Counted from the stretch's first letter, positions 17,340 through 26,125 are shown. The stretch is DNA of 64,000 bases from Terriglobus albidus (GCF_008000815.1 NZ_CP042806.1:5704001-5768000), one strand, 5' to 3'. Notes: generated from the letters alone by a model not told the origin. Numbers and translations are program-made.

Positions 17340-17393
17340 TAGTACTAGACTGTCCAGTACTACTCTTGGCGCAAGACTAGACCGTGCAGTACT
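17340..17393. promoter_or_regulatory. Two TetR-type operators in a divergent promoter
   Basis: TAGTACTAGACTGTCCAGTACTA (17340-17362) has TAGTACT/AGTACTA arms. A second copy, AGACTAGACCGTGCAGTACT, is at 17374-17393. Both share AGACnGTnCAGTACT. They lie between the divergent DUF1569 and TetR genes and are the expected sites for that repressor. Confidence 0.6.
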
Positions 17394-17428
17394 GTATGTC
17401 AAGATGACAAGGTTTCAGCGAGGTGAAA

Positions 17429-18106
17429 ATGGCGCGTGCTGAGTTGGCGAGGCGTGGCCGGTCGGCAAATAAAGCCGAGGTAGCGGAGGAGACCGGCAGC
17501 TCCGAAAAGAAGCGCAAAGCGATTCTTGAAGCTGCGATGAGTGTCTTTTTGAAGAGCGGATATCTTGGCGCCAGCATGGATGAGATTGCCGCAATCGCAC
17601 AGGTATCCAAGCAGACCGTGTACAAACAGTTCTCCAGCAAAGAAGCCTTATTTGTTGGGATTGTTACCACCATGACCGGTACTGCGGGAGACACAGTTCA
17701 CAACAATGTGCCTGAACTCGCGGAGGGCGGTGACCTTTCGGAATACCTTCAGAGGTACGCCCTTCGGCAGTTGAACGTGGTGCTTACACCGCCCATCATG
17801 CAGCTGCGCCGCCTGGTGATCGGAGAAGTGAGCCGCTTTCCCGAGCTGGCGCGCATCCTTTATGAGCGCGGACCGCAGCGCGCCATGGCGATCTTTGCCG
17901 CGATCCTCGAGGATCTCGCCTCACGCGGTCTGCTGAAGATTGACGATCCCAAGACCGCGGCCTCGCATTTCAATTGGCTGGTGATGTCTGAGCCTCTGAA
18001 CCGGGCGATGCTTCTGGGCGATGACGCCATCCCGAAGCCCGCGGCGCTCCGTCGTCATGTGGCGGAGAGTGTGCGTGTCTTTCTCGCCGCGTACGGGGTG
18101 AAGTGA
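17429..18106 (+). CDS. TetR/AcrR-family transcriptional regulator
   Basis: 225 residues from the ATG at 17429, which has GAGGT five to six bases upstream (a GTG at 17423 is an alternative). After a charged leader the HTH reads RKAILEAAMSVFLKSGYLGASMDEIAAIAQVSKQTVYKQFSSKEALF, the textbook TetR N-terminus. The C-terminal ligand domain (QRYALRQLNVVLTPPIMQLRRLVIGEVSRFPELARILYERGP) resembles AcrR-type tails common in regulators of efflux or detoxification. It is divergent from the DUF1569 gene and probably represses both promoters through the two sites at 17340-17393. Confidence 0.88.
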   Translation: MARAELARRGRSANKAEVAEETGSSEKKRKAILEAAMSVFLKSGYLGASMDEIAAIAQVSKQTVYKQFSSKEALFVGIVTTMTGTAGDTVHNNVPELAEGGDLSEYLQRYALRQLNVVLTPPIMQLRRLVIGEVSRFPELARILYERGPQRAMAIFAAILEDLASRGLLKIDDPKTAASHFNWLVMSEPLNRAMLLGDDAIPKPAALRRHVAESVRVFLAAYGVK

Positions 18107-18298
18107 TGTTTTGTGGATCCGATTGATGAGTGAACGCGCTTAGGATAGGTGTTGTCGATTTGGCGGCTTTTGGGCGAAGTGATGTTATGTGGATGCGATT
18201 GATGCCTTCAGCGCTTAGGACCACGACACTCCTTTTGTTTCGTCATTTCGGAGCGCTGCGGAGAAGTCTGCTTGGTTATCGATTCTTCGCAGCCTCAC

Positions 18299-18476
18299 CG
18301 CGAAGAATCGAATATCGCGCTATGCGCGATTGTCTTGCTTAAGGGCACGGCTTCAGCCGTGCCGAACCAGGGTTTGAAAGATTTGCGGCTTTAGCCGCTG
18401 AGGTACCTGGTCTGAGTGACTGACCTCAGCGGCTAAAGCCGCGTCTCTTTCCTGATGTCACTGCGGGACGGCTGAA
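18299..18476. repeat. REP-C/B/A compound repeat, interrupted by IS5-type element
   Basis: CGCGCTATGCGCGATTGTCTTGCTTAAGG, GGGCACGGCTTCAGCCGTGCC, GCGGCTTTAGCCGCTGAGG, then CCTCAGCGGCTAAAGCCGC and GGGACGGCTGAA up to the IS. The preceding 18107-18298 has two partial direct copies of GTGATGTTnTGTGGAT and no supported gene. Confidence 0.75.
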
Positions 18477-19743
18477 CAGTTTGCGGAAAAACGCGTCTTT
18501 TCGCCTGCGGGTCAGTCTGTTGTGAGGGATCGGTGAGTTGTTTTGGTTCTCTATGGCACGTTGTTATGCGGTTTGGGTGGGTTTAGAGGGTGTTTAGACA
18601 CACTACGGCCGTGTCATGACTGTGCTGGGATGGGAGGTATCAGCTTCACCAGCCGCAGGAGATTATGGGCTGCGGCCATGAGCTGTACCATCCAGTCCAC
18701 CTTGCGTAGCCCACGCAGCTTGGTCTGTCGCATCGAACGGTCCAGCTTCATCCAACCGAAGACCTTCTCAACCAGTTTGCGTTTCCTCTGACTGATCGCA
18801 TATCCCGGCTCGCTGCGTTCCTTGCTGTTGAGCCAGTTGGGCCATTTGGGGTTCGGCTCATACTCGGCCACGTGCGGCCTGACCTTGCGACGGCGCAGGG
18901 CCTTGATGAACTTCTCGTACTGATAGCCCTTGTCGGCTCCCAGCGTGATCCGCTTTTTACGCTTGATCCGCTTCAACATCTTCAGAGCCGCTGCACGTTC
19001 CTCTGTCGTCCCGGCCTGTGTGGCCATGGCCGCCACCACCAGACCGTTGCGGTTCTCGGTGATCACATGGCCCAGATAGCTGGGAACCGATGCTCCGCTG
19101 GAGCTCTTGCGATACAGCCGCGCTTCCGGATCGGTAGAGGACTCATGAGTATCACGCAGTAGCTTCTTACCACCCGCTCCCGTCCCACGGTCCGGAGGAT
19201 CGGCCTTCTCATGGAAGCTGCGCCGGTTGGCCCATGCCTGGATCAGCGTGCCGTCCACCGTGAAGTGTTCTTCGCTGAGCAGCTTGTGCTGGCTAGCTTC
19301 CTCCAGCACCGCCAGCAGAAGCTTCTGGCTGGCTTCGCCGGCGATCAGACGCTCCCGGTTCTTGGTAAATACCGTCACGTCCCACACCGGATCGTCAATC
19401 TCCATGCCCACGAACCAGCGGAACAACAGGTTATAGTTCAGCTGCTCCATCAACTGCCGTTCCGAGCGAATCGAGTACAGCACCATCAGCAACTGCGCAC
19501 GCAGCAGACGTTCCGGCGCGATCGATGGTCGCCCTGTCGCCGCGTAAAGCTGCGACAACTCACCATCCATCCGCTTCAGTGCCGCATCCACCATAGTCCG
19601 GATCCTCCGCACCGGATGATCCGATGCGATCCGCTGCTCCATCGTTACGTAACTGAACATCCCGCTCTGCTTCGCTTCTTCTCCCCGCATACCTCTCTCT
19701 TACGACAATCCCCGAAAAACGAAAAGAGTTTTTCCGCAAACTG
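18477..19743 (-). mobile_element. IS5-type insertion sequence, copy A (1267 bp)
   Basis: Terminal inverted repeats CAGTTTGCGGAAAAAC at both ends and target duplication TGAA (18473-18476, 19744-19747). The host palindrome GGGACGGCTGAAGCCGTCCC is reconstructed when the element is removed, so the insertion is clean. Near-identical copies are at 53203-54469 and 56568-57834. Confidence 0.92.
18614..19690 (-). CDS. IS5-type transposase
   Basis: 358 residues. The DUF772-type N-terminal region (RPSIAPERLLRAQLLMVLYSIRSERQLMEQLNYNLLFRWFVGMEIDDPVWDVTVFTKNRERL block) is typical of IS5-group transposases. The DDE residues appear as D146 (FTVDGTLIQAW), D253 (GADKGY) and E308 (KLVEKVFGWMK). The ATG has AGAGAGAGGT directly upstream. 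Full length, apparently active. The assignment to IS5 versus the related IS1182 group rests on motif recognition only. Confidence 0.92.
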   Translation of the reverse strand: MRGEEAKQSGMFSYVTMEQRIASDHPVRRIRTMVDAALKRMDGELSQLYAATGRPSIAPERLLRAQLLMVLYSIRSERQLMEQLNYNLLFRWFVGMEIDDPVWDVTVFTKNRERLIAGEASQKLLLAVLEEASQHKLLSEEHFTVDGTLIQAWANRRSFHEKADPPDRGTGAGGKKLLRDTHESSTDPEARLYRKSSSGASVPSYLGHVITENRNGLVVAAMATQAGTTEERAAALKMLKRIKRKKRITLGADKGYQYEKFIKALRRRKVRPHVAEYEPNPKWPNWLNSKERSEPGYAISQRKRKLVEKVFGWMKLDRSMRQTKLRGLRKVDWMVQLMAAAHNLLRLVKLIPPIPAQS

Positions 19744-19885
19744 TGAAGCCGTCCCCTTAACTGCCCCAACCAGCAAAGCTGGCCGGGGACCCCGTCGCAA
19801 GGCATTCGCACCCTTGGTACGAACTGGCTGCACTACGTGCAGCGGGAAAAGCAGGTCCTTCACTATGTTCAGGATGACAACTCTT
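19744..19885. repeat. REP-B half plus other short palindromes
   Basis: TGAAGCCGTCCCCTTAA (right half of the split palindrome), CCCCAACCAGCAAAGCTGGCCGGGGACCCC, a REP-C arm (GGCTGCACTACGTGCAGC), then AAGCAGGTCCTTCAC..CAGGATGAC. These last motifs recur at 31691-31764 and 43650-43690. No gene is supported in 19886-20012 apart from the operator. Confidence 0.65.
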
Positions 19886-19979
19886 ATTACACGAACTTCT
19901 GAGACACGCCCCTAACTCATTGAGATAGTCTGTCCCCTCTAGTCGCTCTTGCGAGCAGGAATAAACGCGAGTACTATTC

Positions 19980-20006
19980 AAACAATTGTTTTAAACGATT
20001 GTTTAA
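19980..20006. promoter_or_regulatory. Operator of the TetR/export operon
   Basis: AAACAATTGTTT (perfect palindrome, 19980-19991) overlaps TTAAACGATTGTTTAA (19991-20006, six-base arms). It ends six bases before the ATG of the TetR gene, so it most likely mediates autorepression of the whole operon. Confidence 0.65.
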
Positions 20007-20012
20007 CTCACG

Positions 20013-20723
20013 ATGGTCATCAAGAAAAGGGCAAAAAAGACAGTGCGGGCCAGGGTGGTCCGCCAAAACGAAGTGACAGAACGAGACGACGCGCGGTCAC
20101 GTCTGATCGAGGCTGCGATGGAACTCTTTGCGGAGAAAGGCTACGAGGGAACGAGCGTGCGCGATCTCGCAACGGCGGCGGGTGTGAACGTAGCCGCAGT
20201 CAGCTATCACTTCGGCAGCAAGGATGCGCTCTACACCGAGACTCTGCGGGCGTGCCTGGCTCCCTGTGCCGAGATGCGAACGCGGATGCAGGCGCACCTC
20301 AATCTGGCGAAGCAGAAGAAAGGACGCAAAGCGGCGGAAGATGCGCTGCGCGGGTGTATCCGCGATTTTCTGGAACTGCTGGTGTCGCCCGCAGCCAAGC
20401 ACAGCCATCTGGTCATGCGCGAGCAGTCGGAAGCCAAACCTCGTTTCGAGCCGGTCATACGAGAGTTCTTTGAGCCCGTAGGAACCATCCTGCACGAGGT
20501 GATTTTGATGCTGGCGCCAGGGCTTCCGCAGCCGACCGTGTTCATGACGATCTCGGGAATCATCGGGCAGTGCCTGCACATCTTCAAGGCACGCGCGACC
20601 TACCGCGTGCTCGCGGGAGTTGATTCGCACAGCCCCGAGTACATCGAGATGGTGTCAAAACACATGGCACATTTCACCGCACTTGGACTGCTCGGACTCG
20701 AGCGCGAGAAAGGGACTAGCTAA
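20013..20723 (+). CDS. TetR regulator with CecR-type (DUF1956) C-terminus
   Basis: 236 residues. A basic leader (VIKKRAKKTVRARVVRQ) precedes the TetR HTH (RSRLIEAAMELFAEKGYEGTSVRDLATAAGVNVAAVSYHFGSKDALY). The C-terminal domain (FLELLVSPAAKHSHLVMREQSEAKPRFEPVIREFFEPVGTILHEVI, then GIIGQCLHIF) fits the DUF1956/CecR class that often controls ABC exporters and their HlyD adaptors. That is exactly what follows: permease, ATPase and HlyD genes, the first starting two bases after this stop. Palindromic sites lie immediately upstream of the start. Confidence 0.88.
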   Translation: MVIKKRAKKTVRARVVRQNEVTERDDARSRLIEAAMELFAEKGYEGTSVRDLATAAGVNVAAVSYHFGSKDALYTETLRACLAPCAEMRTRMQAHLNLAKQKKGRKAAEDALRGCIRDFLELLVSPAAKHSHLVMREQSEAKPRFEPVIREFFEPVGTILHEVILMLAPGLPQPTVFMTISGIIGQCLHIFKARATYRVLAGVDSHSPEYIEMVSKHMAHFTALGLLGLEREKGTS

Positions 20724-20725
20724 CG

Positions 20726-21850
20726 ATGTGGCGGATTGCAATCAAGATGCTGATGGGCGACCGCAGCAAATATTTCACGCTGGTGAGCAGCCTGGTTGTC
20801 GTATCGTTTCTGTTTCTACAGCAGGGCTCGATCTTCTGTGGGTTGATCCTGCGCACGGCCCGGCCGGTTGAAGTTGTCGGCGCGCCAATCTGGGTAAGCG
20901 ATCCGCAACTACGCAGCGTGGACGAGAGCAAACCGCTGCTCGATACCGACCTGCAGCGGATACGCAGCGTACCGGGCGTGAAGTGGGCGGTGCCTCTGCT
21001 GTTGCAACTCGTCTCGGCACATCTGCCGGATGGGAACTATCAAACGGTGCGGCTCTACGGCCTGGACAACGATACTTTTTTCGGCCGGCCCAGAATGATC
21101 TCAGGCAACGGACAACTGCTGACGCAGGATCAGGCGGTAATTATCGGGCGGGCGGAGTCGGAGAAGCTGAATAATCCCAAGCCTGGGCAGGTCTTCGAGA
21201 TGAATGACAACCAGGCGCGCGTAGTCGGGATTGCCGATGTGCCGCGTGATTTCTTTTCGTATCCGTTTGTCTATGCCTCGTACGACCGCGCGCTGCAGTA
21301 TGCGCCGCAGCAGCGCAAGCAGTTGAACTATGTGCTGGCTGCTCCGGCGGACGGATTACCAGTGAGCGAGGTAACCCGGCGCATTCGCCAGACAACAGGC
21401 CTGGCCGCTTACTCCGAGCAGGAGTTCCGCTGGCTGACGATGGATTACTACATGAAGAACACCGGCATTCCGGCCAGTATCGGGATCTCGCTCGCGATGG
21501 TCTTTCTTGTGGGCATGTCGATTGTGGGGCAGACCTTTTATCAGTTCGCTCTGCAGAACGAGCGCTATTTCGGCGCCCTGAAAGCGATGGGCACCAGCTC
21601 CATGACACTGACGAAGATGATTCTGCTGCAGGCGCTCCTGGTGGGCCTGGTGGGTTATGGCGCGGGAGCAGGACTGGGCGGCATCTTCGGACTGATTGCG
21701 GGCGGGCAGGACAGCAAGATCGCCTTTGCTACACCCTGGCCAATGGTGGCGATCAGCTTTGTGGCGGTGATCGCAATCTGTCTGCTGTCGGCGCTGATCA
21801 GCATTCGCAAAGTAGTGAAACTTGAACCGGCGGTGGTGTTCCGTGGCTAA
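20726..21850 (+). CDS. ABC exporter permease, DevC/FtsX type
   Basis: 374 residues. An N-terminal membrane helix (SSLVVVSFLFLQQGSIFCGLIL), a large extracytoplasmic domain of about 220 residues, then the FtsX-type permease part with three helices (GISLAMVFLVGMSIVGQTFYQFAL, ILLQALLVGLVGYGAGAGLGGIFG, MVAISFVAVIAICLLSALISI). The coupling segment NERYFGALKAMGTSS between the first two is typical of MacB/LolC-like permeases. With the ATPase and HlyD genes it forms a DevBCA-like tripartite exporter; the outer-membrane partner is not encoded here. The cargo is unknown (glycolipids for DevBCA, peptides or drugs for relatives). The stop overlaps the ATPase start region. Confidence 0.85.
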   Translation: MWRIAIKMLMGDRSKYFTLVSSLVVVSFLFLQQGSIFCGLILRTARPVEVVGAPIWVSDPQLRSVDESKPLLDTDLQRIRSVPGVKWAVPLLLQLVSAHLPDGNYQTVRLYGLDNDTFFGRPRMISGNGQLLTQDQAVIIGRAESEKLNNPKPGQVFEMNDNQARVVGIADVPRDFFSYPFVYASYDRALQYAPQQRKQLNYVLAAPADGLPVSEVTRRIRQTTGLAAYSEQEFRWLTMDYYMKNTGIPASIGISLAMVFLVGMSIVGQTFYQFALQNERYFGALKAMGTSSMTLTKMILLQALLVGLVGYGAGAGLGGIFGLIAGGQDSKIAFATPWPMVAISFVAVIAICLLSALISIRKVVKLEPAVVFRG

Positions 21851-22589
21851 TGGATGCGACACAGAAAACGGCACGCACGCAGCCTGCCTGCGAGGAGTAA
21901 CCAGGCTGTTCGGCGTAGGGACGACGGAAGTGCATGCACTGGATAACGTCGATTTCAACGTGCACACCGGAGAGCTGCTGCTGTTAGTAGGCCCATCGGG
22001 ATGCGGCAAGACAACGCTGCTGAGTGTGCTGGCCGGGATTCTGGATGCAACGTCGGGTGACGTCGACGTCTTCGGGACACGCATCGATCAGCTTAGCCAG
22101 CAGGAGAAAACCCAGTTTCGGCGCGACAACATCGGGTTCATCTTTCAGCAGTACAACCTTCTGCCTACCTTAACAGCGGCGGAGAACGTCGCGATTCCGC
22201 TGCTGATTCACAAGGTGGACTTCGAGGAAGCTGTAGCGAAGGCTCGGGTGTATCTCGAAAAAGTGGGGCTGGCAGAGCGTGCGGACTTTCTCCCCTCGCA
22301 GCTTTCAGGCGGACAACAACAGCGCGTGGCCATTGCGCGCGCTCTGATTACCGAGCCGCGCCTGATTGTGTGCGACGAACCGACGGCGGCACTCGATGGT
22401 GAGACGGGAAAGATGATTCTCGAGATGTTTCGCTCAACCGCGCTGACAAGCGACCGGGCCATCGTGGTGGTAACCCATGACAGCCGTATCTTTCCCTACG
22501 GCGATCGAATCGCCGAGATGCTGGATGGGCGGATTCTCTCGATTCACCAGAATGAATTTACGCCCGCTCATAGAGCATTTCTCCTGTAG
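21843..22589 (+). CDS. ABC transporter ATPase, DevA/LolD type
   Basis: 248 residues from a GTG at 21843, overlapping the permease stop by eight bases. Walker A GPSGCGKTT, Q-loop FIFQQYNLLPTLTAAENV, signature LSGGQQQRVAIARAL, Walker B LIVCDEPTAALD and the switch His in VVVTHDSR are all present, in the order typical of LolD/MacB-type ATPases. It powers the permease encoded just upstream. The last codons and the TAG stop lie inside the AGAGCATTT-type repeat element (from 22572), so the natural C-terminus has been replaced by the element-coded residues AFLL. The conserved core is intact, so activity is expected. Confidence 0.88.
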   Translation: MANGCDTENGTHAACLRGVTRLFGVGTTEVHALDNVDFNVHTGELLLLVGPSGCGKTTLLSVLAGILDATSGDVDVFGTRIDQLSQQEKTQFRRDNIGFIFQQYNLLPTLTAAENVAIPLLIHKVDFEEAVAKARVYLEKVGLAERADFLPSQLSGGQQQRVAIARALITEPRLIVCDEPTAALDGETGKMILEMFRSTALTSDRAIVVVTHDSRIFPYGDRIAEMLDGRILSIHQNEFTPAHRAFLL

Positions 22590-22685
22590 GTGTAGCGCAG
22601 GGCTTTTGCATCTATGGGCGTTTTCCTCAATGAAAACGCCGCTGCACTCCCCTTCCGGGATACCCAGCGACAGGAGAAATGCTCT
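22572..22685. repeat. AGAGCATTT-type element, copy 2
   Basis: 114 bp with perfect 16-base inverted ends (AGAGCATTTCTCCTGT and ACAGGAGAAATGCTCT) and an inner GGCGTTTTC..GAAAACGCC hairpin. It lies between the ATPase and HlyD genes of one operon and supplies the ATPase stop codon. Relative to copy 1, a base in each end has changed together so that pairing is kept. Confidence 0.8.
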
Positions 22686-22702
22686 AGTAAGGAGAACATT
22701 CA

Positions 22703-23767
22703 ATGACGAAGTGGCTAAGCATAGTCGGTCCGCTGTTGGGATTGGTTTTGATTGCCGCGTGGGTCACGGCTTCGGCACGCCGCGTACCGCATGAGAAGGC
22801 TCTGGCTGCACCGCCCACGGCTCCGTATGAGAACTCGATTGCGGCAACGGGAATCGTCGAAGCCTCAGACCGCAACTACAATCTGGCGCCGCCGGTATCG
22901 GGCCAGTTGAGCATGTTGTACGTAAAGGAGAACGACATCGTCCACCGTGACGACAAGCTCTACACCATCGATGACCGCGAGCAGCGCACCGTTGTTGAGC
23001 AGGCAGACGCAAATGTCCTCAAGGCGCGTGCAACGGTGCAGACAGCGCAAGCCGATATCCTGACGCAACAGGCAAACGTGAACAGCGCCACAGCTGCCGT
23101 GGATACCGCAAAAGCTACGTATGAGGATGCGGCCCAGATCGCCGAGCGCAATGAAGGGCTGCATCAGGGCGGGGTTATCTCCGACCAGGCAAACATGACC
23201 AGTGCCAAGACGCGTGATGCCGATCGAGCCCGGTGGCAGCAGACCGCGGCCCAGTTGAAGCAAGCCGAAGCGCAGTTGCATAATGCCGAGGCTGCACTGT
23301 CGGAACAACAGGCAAATCTGCAGACGATGATTGCCACCCGCAACCAGCAGAAAGTTCTGCTCGACAAGATGACAGTACGCGCTCCCGCAGACGGAAAGAT
23401 CCTGCAGATCAACAATCGCGTGGGGGAATATCTCTCCAGCACCTCCGGCACATCACCGGTACTGTTTGGCGACACAGATTCTCTGATGGTGCGAGTCGAT
23501 GTCGATGAGATCAACGCCTCGCATGTGCTTCCTGGATCGCTCGCAACCGCCATGCTGAAAGGCGATTCGACGCGGCAGTTCCCCATGCAGTTCGTACGGA
23601 TCGTGCCTTACATGGTGCCCAAGCAAAACCTGACCGGCTCTAATTCCGAGCGCGTCGATGTGCGCGTACTGCAGTTGGAGTTTCGCTTTGAGCCGCCGCA
23701 ATTCCCCGTCTATGTAGGACAGCAGGTGGATGTGTTCATCCACGCGCAGGAGCGGGCTTCGAGATGA
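22703..23767 (+). CDS. HlyD-family membrane fusion protein
   Basis: 354 residues; TAAGGAG lies about ten bases before the ATG. One N-terminal membrane helix (IVGPLLGLVLIAAWVTA), a lipoyl-like strand (YENSIAATGIVEASDRNYNLAPPVSGQLSMLYVKENDIVHRDDKLYTID), a long Ala/Gln-rich coiled coil (residues about 100-215, repeated QADANVLKARATVQTAQADIL-like heptads), then the second lipoyl half and a barrel (TVRAPADGKILQINNRVGEYL). It is the periplasmic adaptor that links the permease/ATPase to an outer-membrane channel. It is the last gene of the TetR-controlled operon. Confidence 0.9.
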   Translation: MTKWLSIVGPLLGLVLIAAWVTASARRVPHEKALAAPPTAPYENSIAATGIVEASDRNYNLAPPVSGQLSMLYVKENDIVHRDDKLYTIDDREQRTVVEQADANVLKARATVQTAQADILTQQANVNSATAAVDTAKATYEDAAQIAERNEGLHQGGVISDQANMTSAKTRDADRARWQQTAAQLKQAEAQLHNAEAALSEQQANLQTMIATRNQQKVLLDKMTVRAPADGKILQINNRVGEYLSSTSGTSPVLFGDTDSLMVRVDVDEINASHVLPGSLATAMLKGDSTRQFPMQFVRIVPYMVPKQNLTGSNSERVDVRVLQLEFRFEPPQFPVYVGQQVDVFIHAQERASR

Positions 23768-24171
23768 TCGCCAGGTGGTGTTCAGAAGTTCTTGTTATAA
23801 AGTTGTCATCCTGAACGTTCGGGGTCCCCAGCGGACTTGTTCGCTGGGGTGATTCGTGAAGGACCTGCTTTTCCAGGGTGTATCCCCTTCATTGAGAACT
23901 ATAGAGCCGAAAACCTGGGCGTTGCCCCAGGCTGGTATAGAGCGCGCCTTCAGCGCTTAGAACTGTGGCTTCCTTTGTTTGTCATTTCCTAGCGTTCGGG
24001 GCCCCAGCCAGCTTTGCTGGCTGGGGTGAAGCGTTGCGGAGAAATCTGCTTTTGATACTTTGTCCCTATCCCGGGTGCCCCACCCTCGGGGTCCCCAACG
24101 AACTTTGTTCGTTGGGGTGAACGCTCGCAACGCTAGGGTGGGCGGAGAACACCGGTGCATAATTTTTGGAT
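23768..24171. repeat. Gene-free stretch with CCCCAGCnnnnn-type hairpins
   Basis: Short palindromes of one type recur: GGTCCCCAGCGGACTTGTTCGCTGGGG at 23824-23850, CCCCAGCCAGCTTTGCTGGCTGGGG at 24002-24027 and CCCCAACGAACTTTGTTCGTTGGGG at 24093-24117. They are linked by GTTCAGAAGTTCTTGTTATAAAG and GGCTCTATAG-like stretches. No ORF with coding character was found. These hairpins may terminate the export operon. Confidence 0.55.
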
Positions 24172-24840
24172 ATGAACAGTCGAGAGTTTCTTGACGCTCC
24201 GCCGAATGAAATACCCGTTCGAGGGTACCTGCACCTGCCCACTCATCCTGGTGGCGATTGCCTCGTGCTGACGCACGGTGCGGGAGCGAATTGCAACGCT
24301 CCACTTCTCGTCGCACTGGCGGATGCGTTCTGCGCCTCGGGGATGACTGTCCTCCGCTGTGATCTCCCCTTCCGTCAGTTGCGGCCGCATGGGCCGCCAC
24401 CCCGTGGCAGCGCGGAGCGTGACCAGCAGGGACTGCAAGCCGCAGTGGCCTCCATGCGGCGACAGGGTGCGGGCCGTATCTTTCTGGGCGGCCATTCGTA
24501 TGGAGGAAGGCAAGCGTCGATGCTCGCGGCGGCTGAATCCGATCTTGTAGAGAAGCTCCTGCTGCTCTCATACCCGCTCCACCCTCCACAACGACCCAGT
24601 GAGTTACGCACCGGGCATTTCCCGGATCTCAAAACTCCTGCGCTCTTCGTTCACGGCGTGCGGGACGGGTTCGCCTCCAGCGACGAGATGGCAGTGGCGC
24701 TAAAGCTTATTCCGGCACAAACCGAACTACTTTCGATCGCCAGCGCGGGGCATGAACTCCTGACCAAGAAGAATCATGATGAGCTGCCCAAGAAGGTAGT
24801 CGAAGTGTTCCGGTCCTTTGCTTACGACGTAGTTGCTTGA
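24172..24840 (+). CDS. Small alpha/beta-fold hydrolase (Tex30/KANL3-like)
   Basis: 222 residues from the ATG at 24172 (an upstream TTG is less likely). Oxyanion strand VLTHGAGANCNAPLL, substrate loop CDLPFRQLRPHGPPPRGSAERD, nucleophile elbow GGHSYGGRQASM, acid in FVHGVRDGFASSDE and His in ASAGHELL. This combination, with the short length and no lid, fits the alpha/beta hydrolases related to eukaryotic Tex30/KANL3; the bacterial substrates are unknown. No signal peptide, so cytoplasmic. It stands alone. Confidence 0.82.
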   Translation: MNSREFLDAPPNEIPVRGYLHLPTHPGGDCLVLTHGAGANCNAPLLVALADAFCASGMTVLRCDLPFRQLRPHGPPPRGSAERDQQGLQAAVASMRRQGAGRIFLGGHSYGGRQASMLAAAESDLVEKLLLLSYPLHPPQRPSELRTGHFPDLKTPALFVHGVRDGFASSDEMAVALKLIPAQTELLSIASAGHELLTKKNHDELPKKVVEVFRSFAYDVVA

Positions 24841-25000
24841 TCAATCCCATTGCTCTGTCGTCGCGATGGCAGAGCCCTCGCCGATTTCCTGCGAAAAGTG
24901 ACAATGCCTTGACAATCCGCAGAACTGCCGCGGACTAGCATTAGCCGCTCGACAAACCCATCGATAACGTGTGGCGATTTCACTTGAGGAGGACATGAAT

Positions 25001-26125
25001 ATGTCAAGTGGAGAGAAGACGCATTTTAGGCGGATTGCAGCGGCAGTAGGATTCCTGGTGATCCTCTTGGCCACTACTCAAGTGGCTGCTCAAACATCCT
25101 ACAAGCGCACGAATCTGGTCTCGGATATCCCTGGCGTCGCTAACTTTGCCGACCCAAACCTGGTCAACGCATGGGGGATTGTCAATGCCGGCAGCGCCGG
25201 GCCCATCTGGATCGTCGACAATGGCACCGGACTCTCTCCGGTGTACAACGGGGAGGGCGTGGCATTTCCGACGAGCTCTCCGCTTGTGGTGACTATTCCC
25301 ACGCCGCCCAATAGCCCGGCCGGTGCGGTCGCCGCGCCAACGGGCATCGTGTTCAACAGTACGGGCAGTTTTGTTGTTTCCGCCGGCGGAAACTCCGGCG
25401 CGAGCCGTTTCATCTTCGCTACGGAAGAAGGCACCATAAGCGGATGGAACTCCACGGTGGACCGCACTCACGCGATCCTGGCGGTGAACAATTCGGGCCC
25501 GGGCGTCAGCGCGGGTCGCACCGGGCTCGGGGCCGTCTACAAGGGTCTGGCAAACGGCAACAACGGCTCCGGAGACTTTCTTTATGCGACCAACTTCCGT
25601 GATGGCGTGGTCGAAATGTACGACGCGCACTTTCAGCTTGTGAAATCGTTCACGGACAGCGAGATTCCCAGCGGATTCGCGCCGTTCGGCATTCGCAACA
25701 TCGACGGTAAGTTATTCGTGACCTATGCAAAACAGGACGCGAAACGCCATGACGACGTGAAAGGGCCAGGCAATGGGTTCATCGACATCTTCGACCTGAA
25801 TGGCAATCTGCAGAGCAGGTTTACCTCCAATGGAACACTGAACTCACCGTGGGGGTTGGCGGTCGCTCCCGTGAATTTCGGCGCGTTCAGCGGCTTATTG
25901 CTGGTCGGCAACTTCGGAGACGGCAGGATCAACGCCTTCAGTCTGAGCACGGGCAATCTTCTCGGCCAGTTGCAGGACACATTCGGAAACCCCATGACGA
26001 TCGATGGCCTGTGGGGATTGAACTTCGGGAACGGCGCCTTTCAGGCCCCGACGACGACGCTCTTCTTTACTGCCGGTATCGCTGATGAAAGTCACGGCTT
26101 GTTCGGAGCCATTACTACGCCGTGA
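25001..26125 (+). CDS. TIGR03118 family secreted beta-propeller-like protein
   Basis: 374 residues from the ATG at 25001, eight bases after GAGGAGG (an ATG at 24995 is too close to that site). Signal peptide VGFLVILLATTQVAAQ. The start of the mature protein, YKRTNLVSDIPGVANFADPNLVNAWGI, and repeated blades such as GSGDFLYATNFRDGVVEMYDA and SGLLLVGNFGDGRINAFS are hallmarks of TIGR03118. The family is widespread in Acidobacteriota and Proteobacteria and of unknown role, probably a periplasmic or surface propeller. A perfect hairpin follows the stop. Confidence 0.88.
   Translation: MSSGEKTHFRRIAAAVGFLVILLATTQVAAQTSYKRTNLVSDIPGVANFADPNLVNAWGIVNAGSAGPIWIVDNGTGLSPVYNGEGVAFPTSSPLVVTIPTPPNSPAGAVAAPTGIVFNSTGSFVVSAGGNSGASRFIFATEEGTISGWNSTVDRTHAILAVNNSGPGVSAGRTGLGAVYKGLANGNNGSGDFLYATNFRDGVVEMYDAHFQLVKSFTDSEIPSGFAPFGIRNIDGKLFVTYAKQDAKRHDDVKGPGNGFIDIFDLNGNLQSRFTSNGTLNSPWGLAVAPVNFGAFSGLLLVGNFGDGRINAFSLSTGNLLGQLQDTFGNPMTIDGLWGLNFGNGAFQAPTTTLFFTAGIADESHGLFGAITTP

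Noticed and set aside
18130-18342. 70-codon plus-strand ORF
   Set aside because: Overlaps REP arms and partial direct repeats; no recognisable protein.
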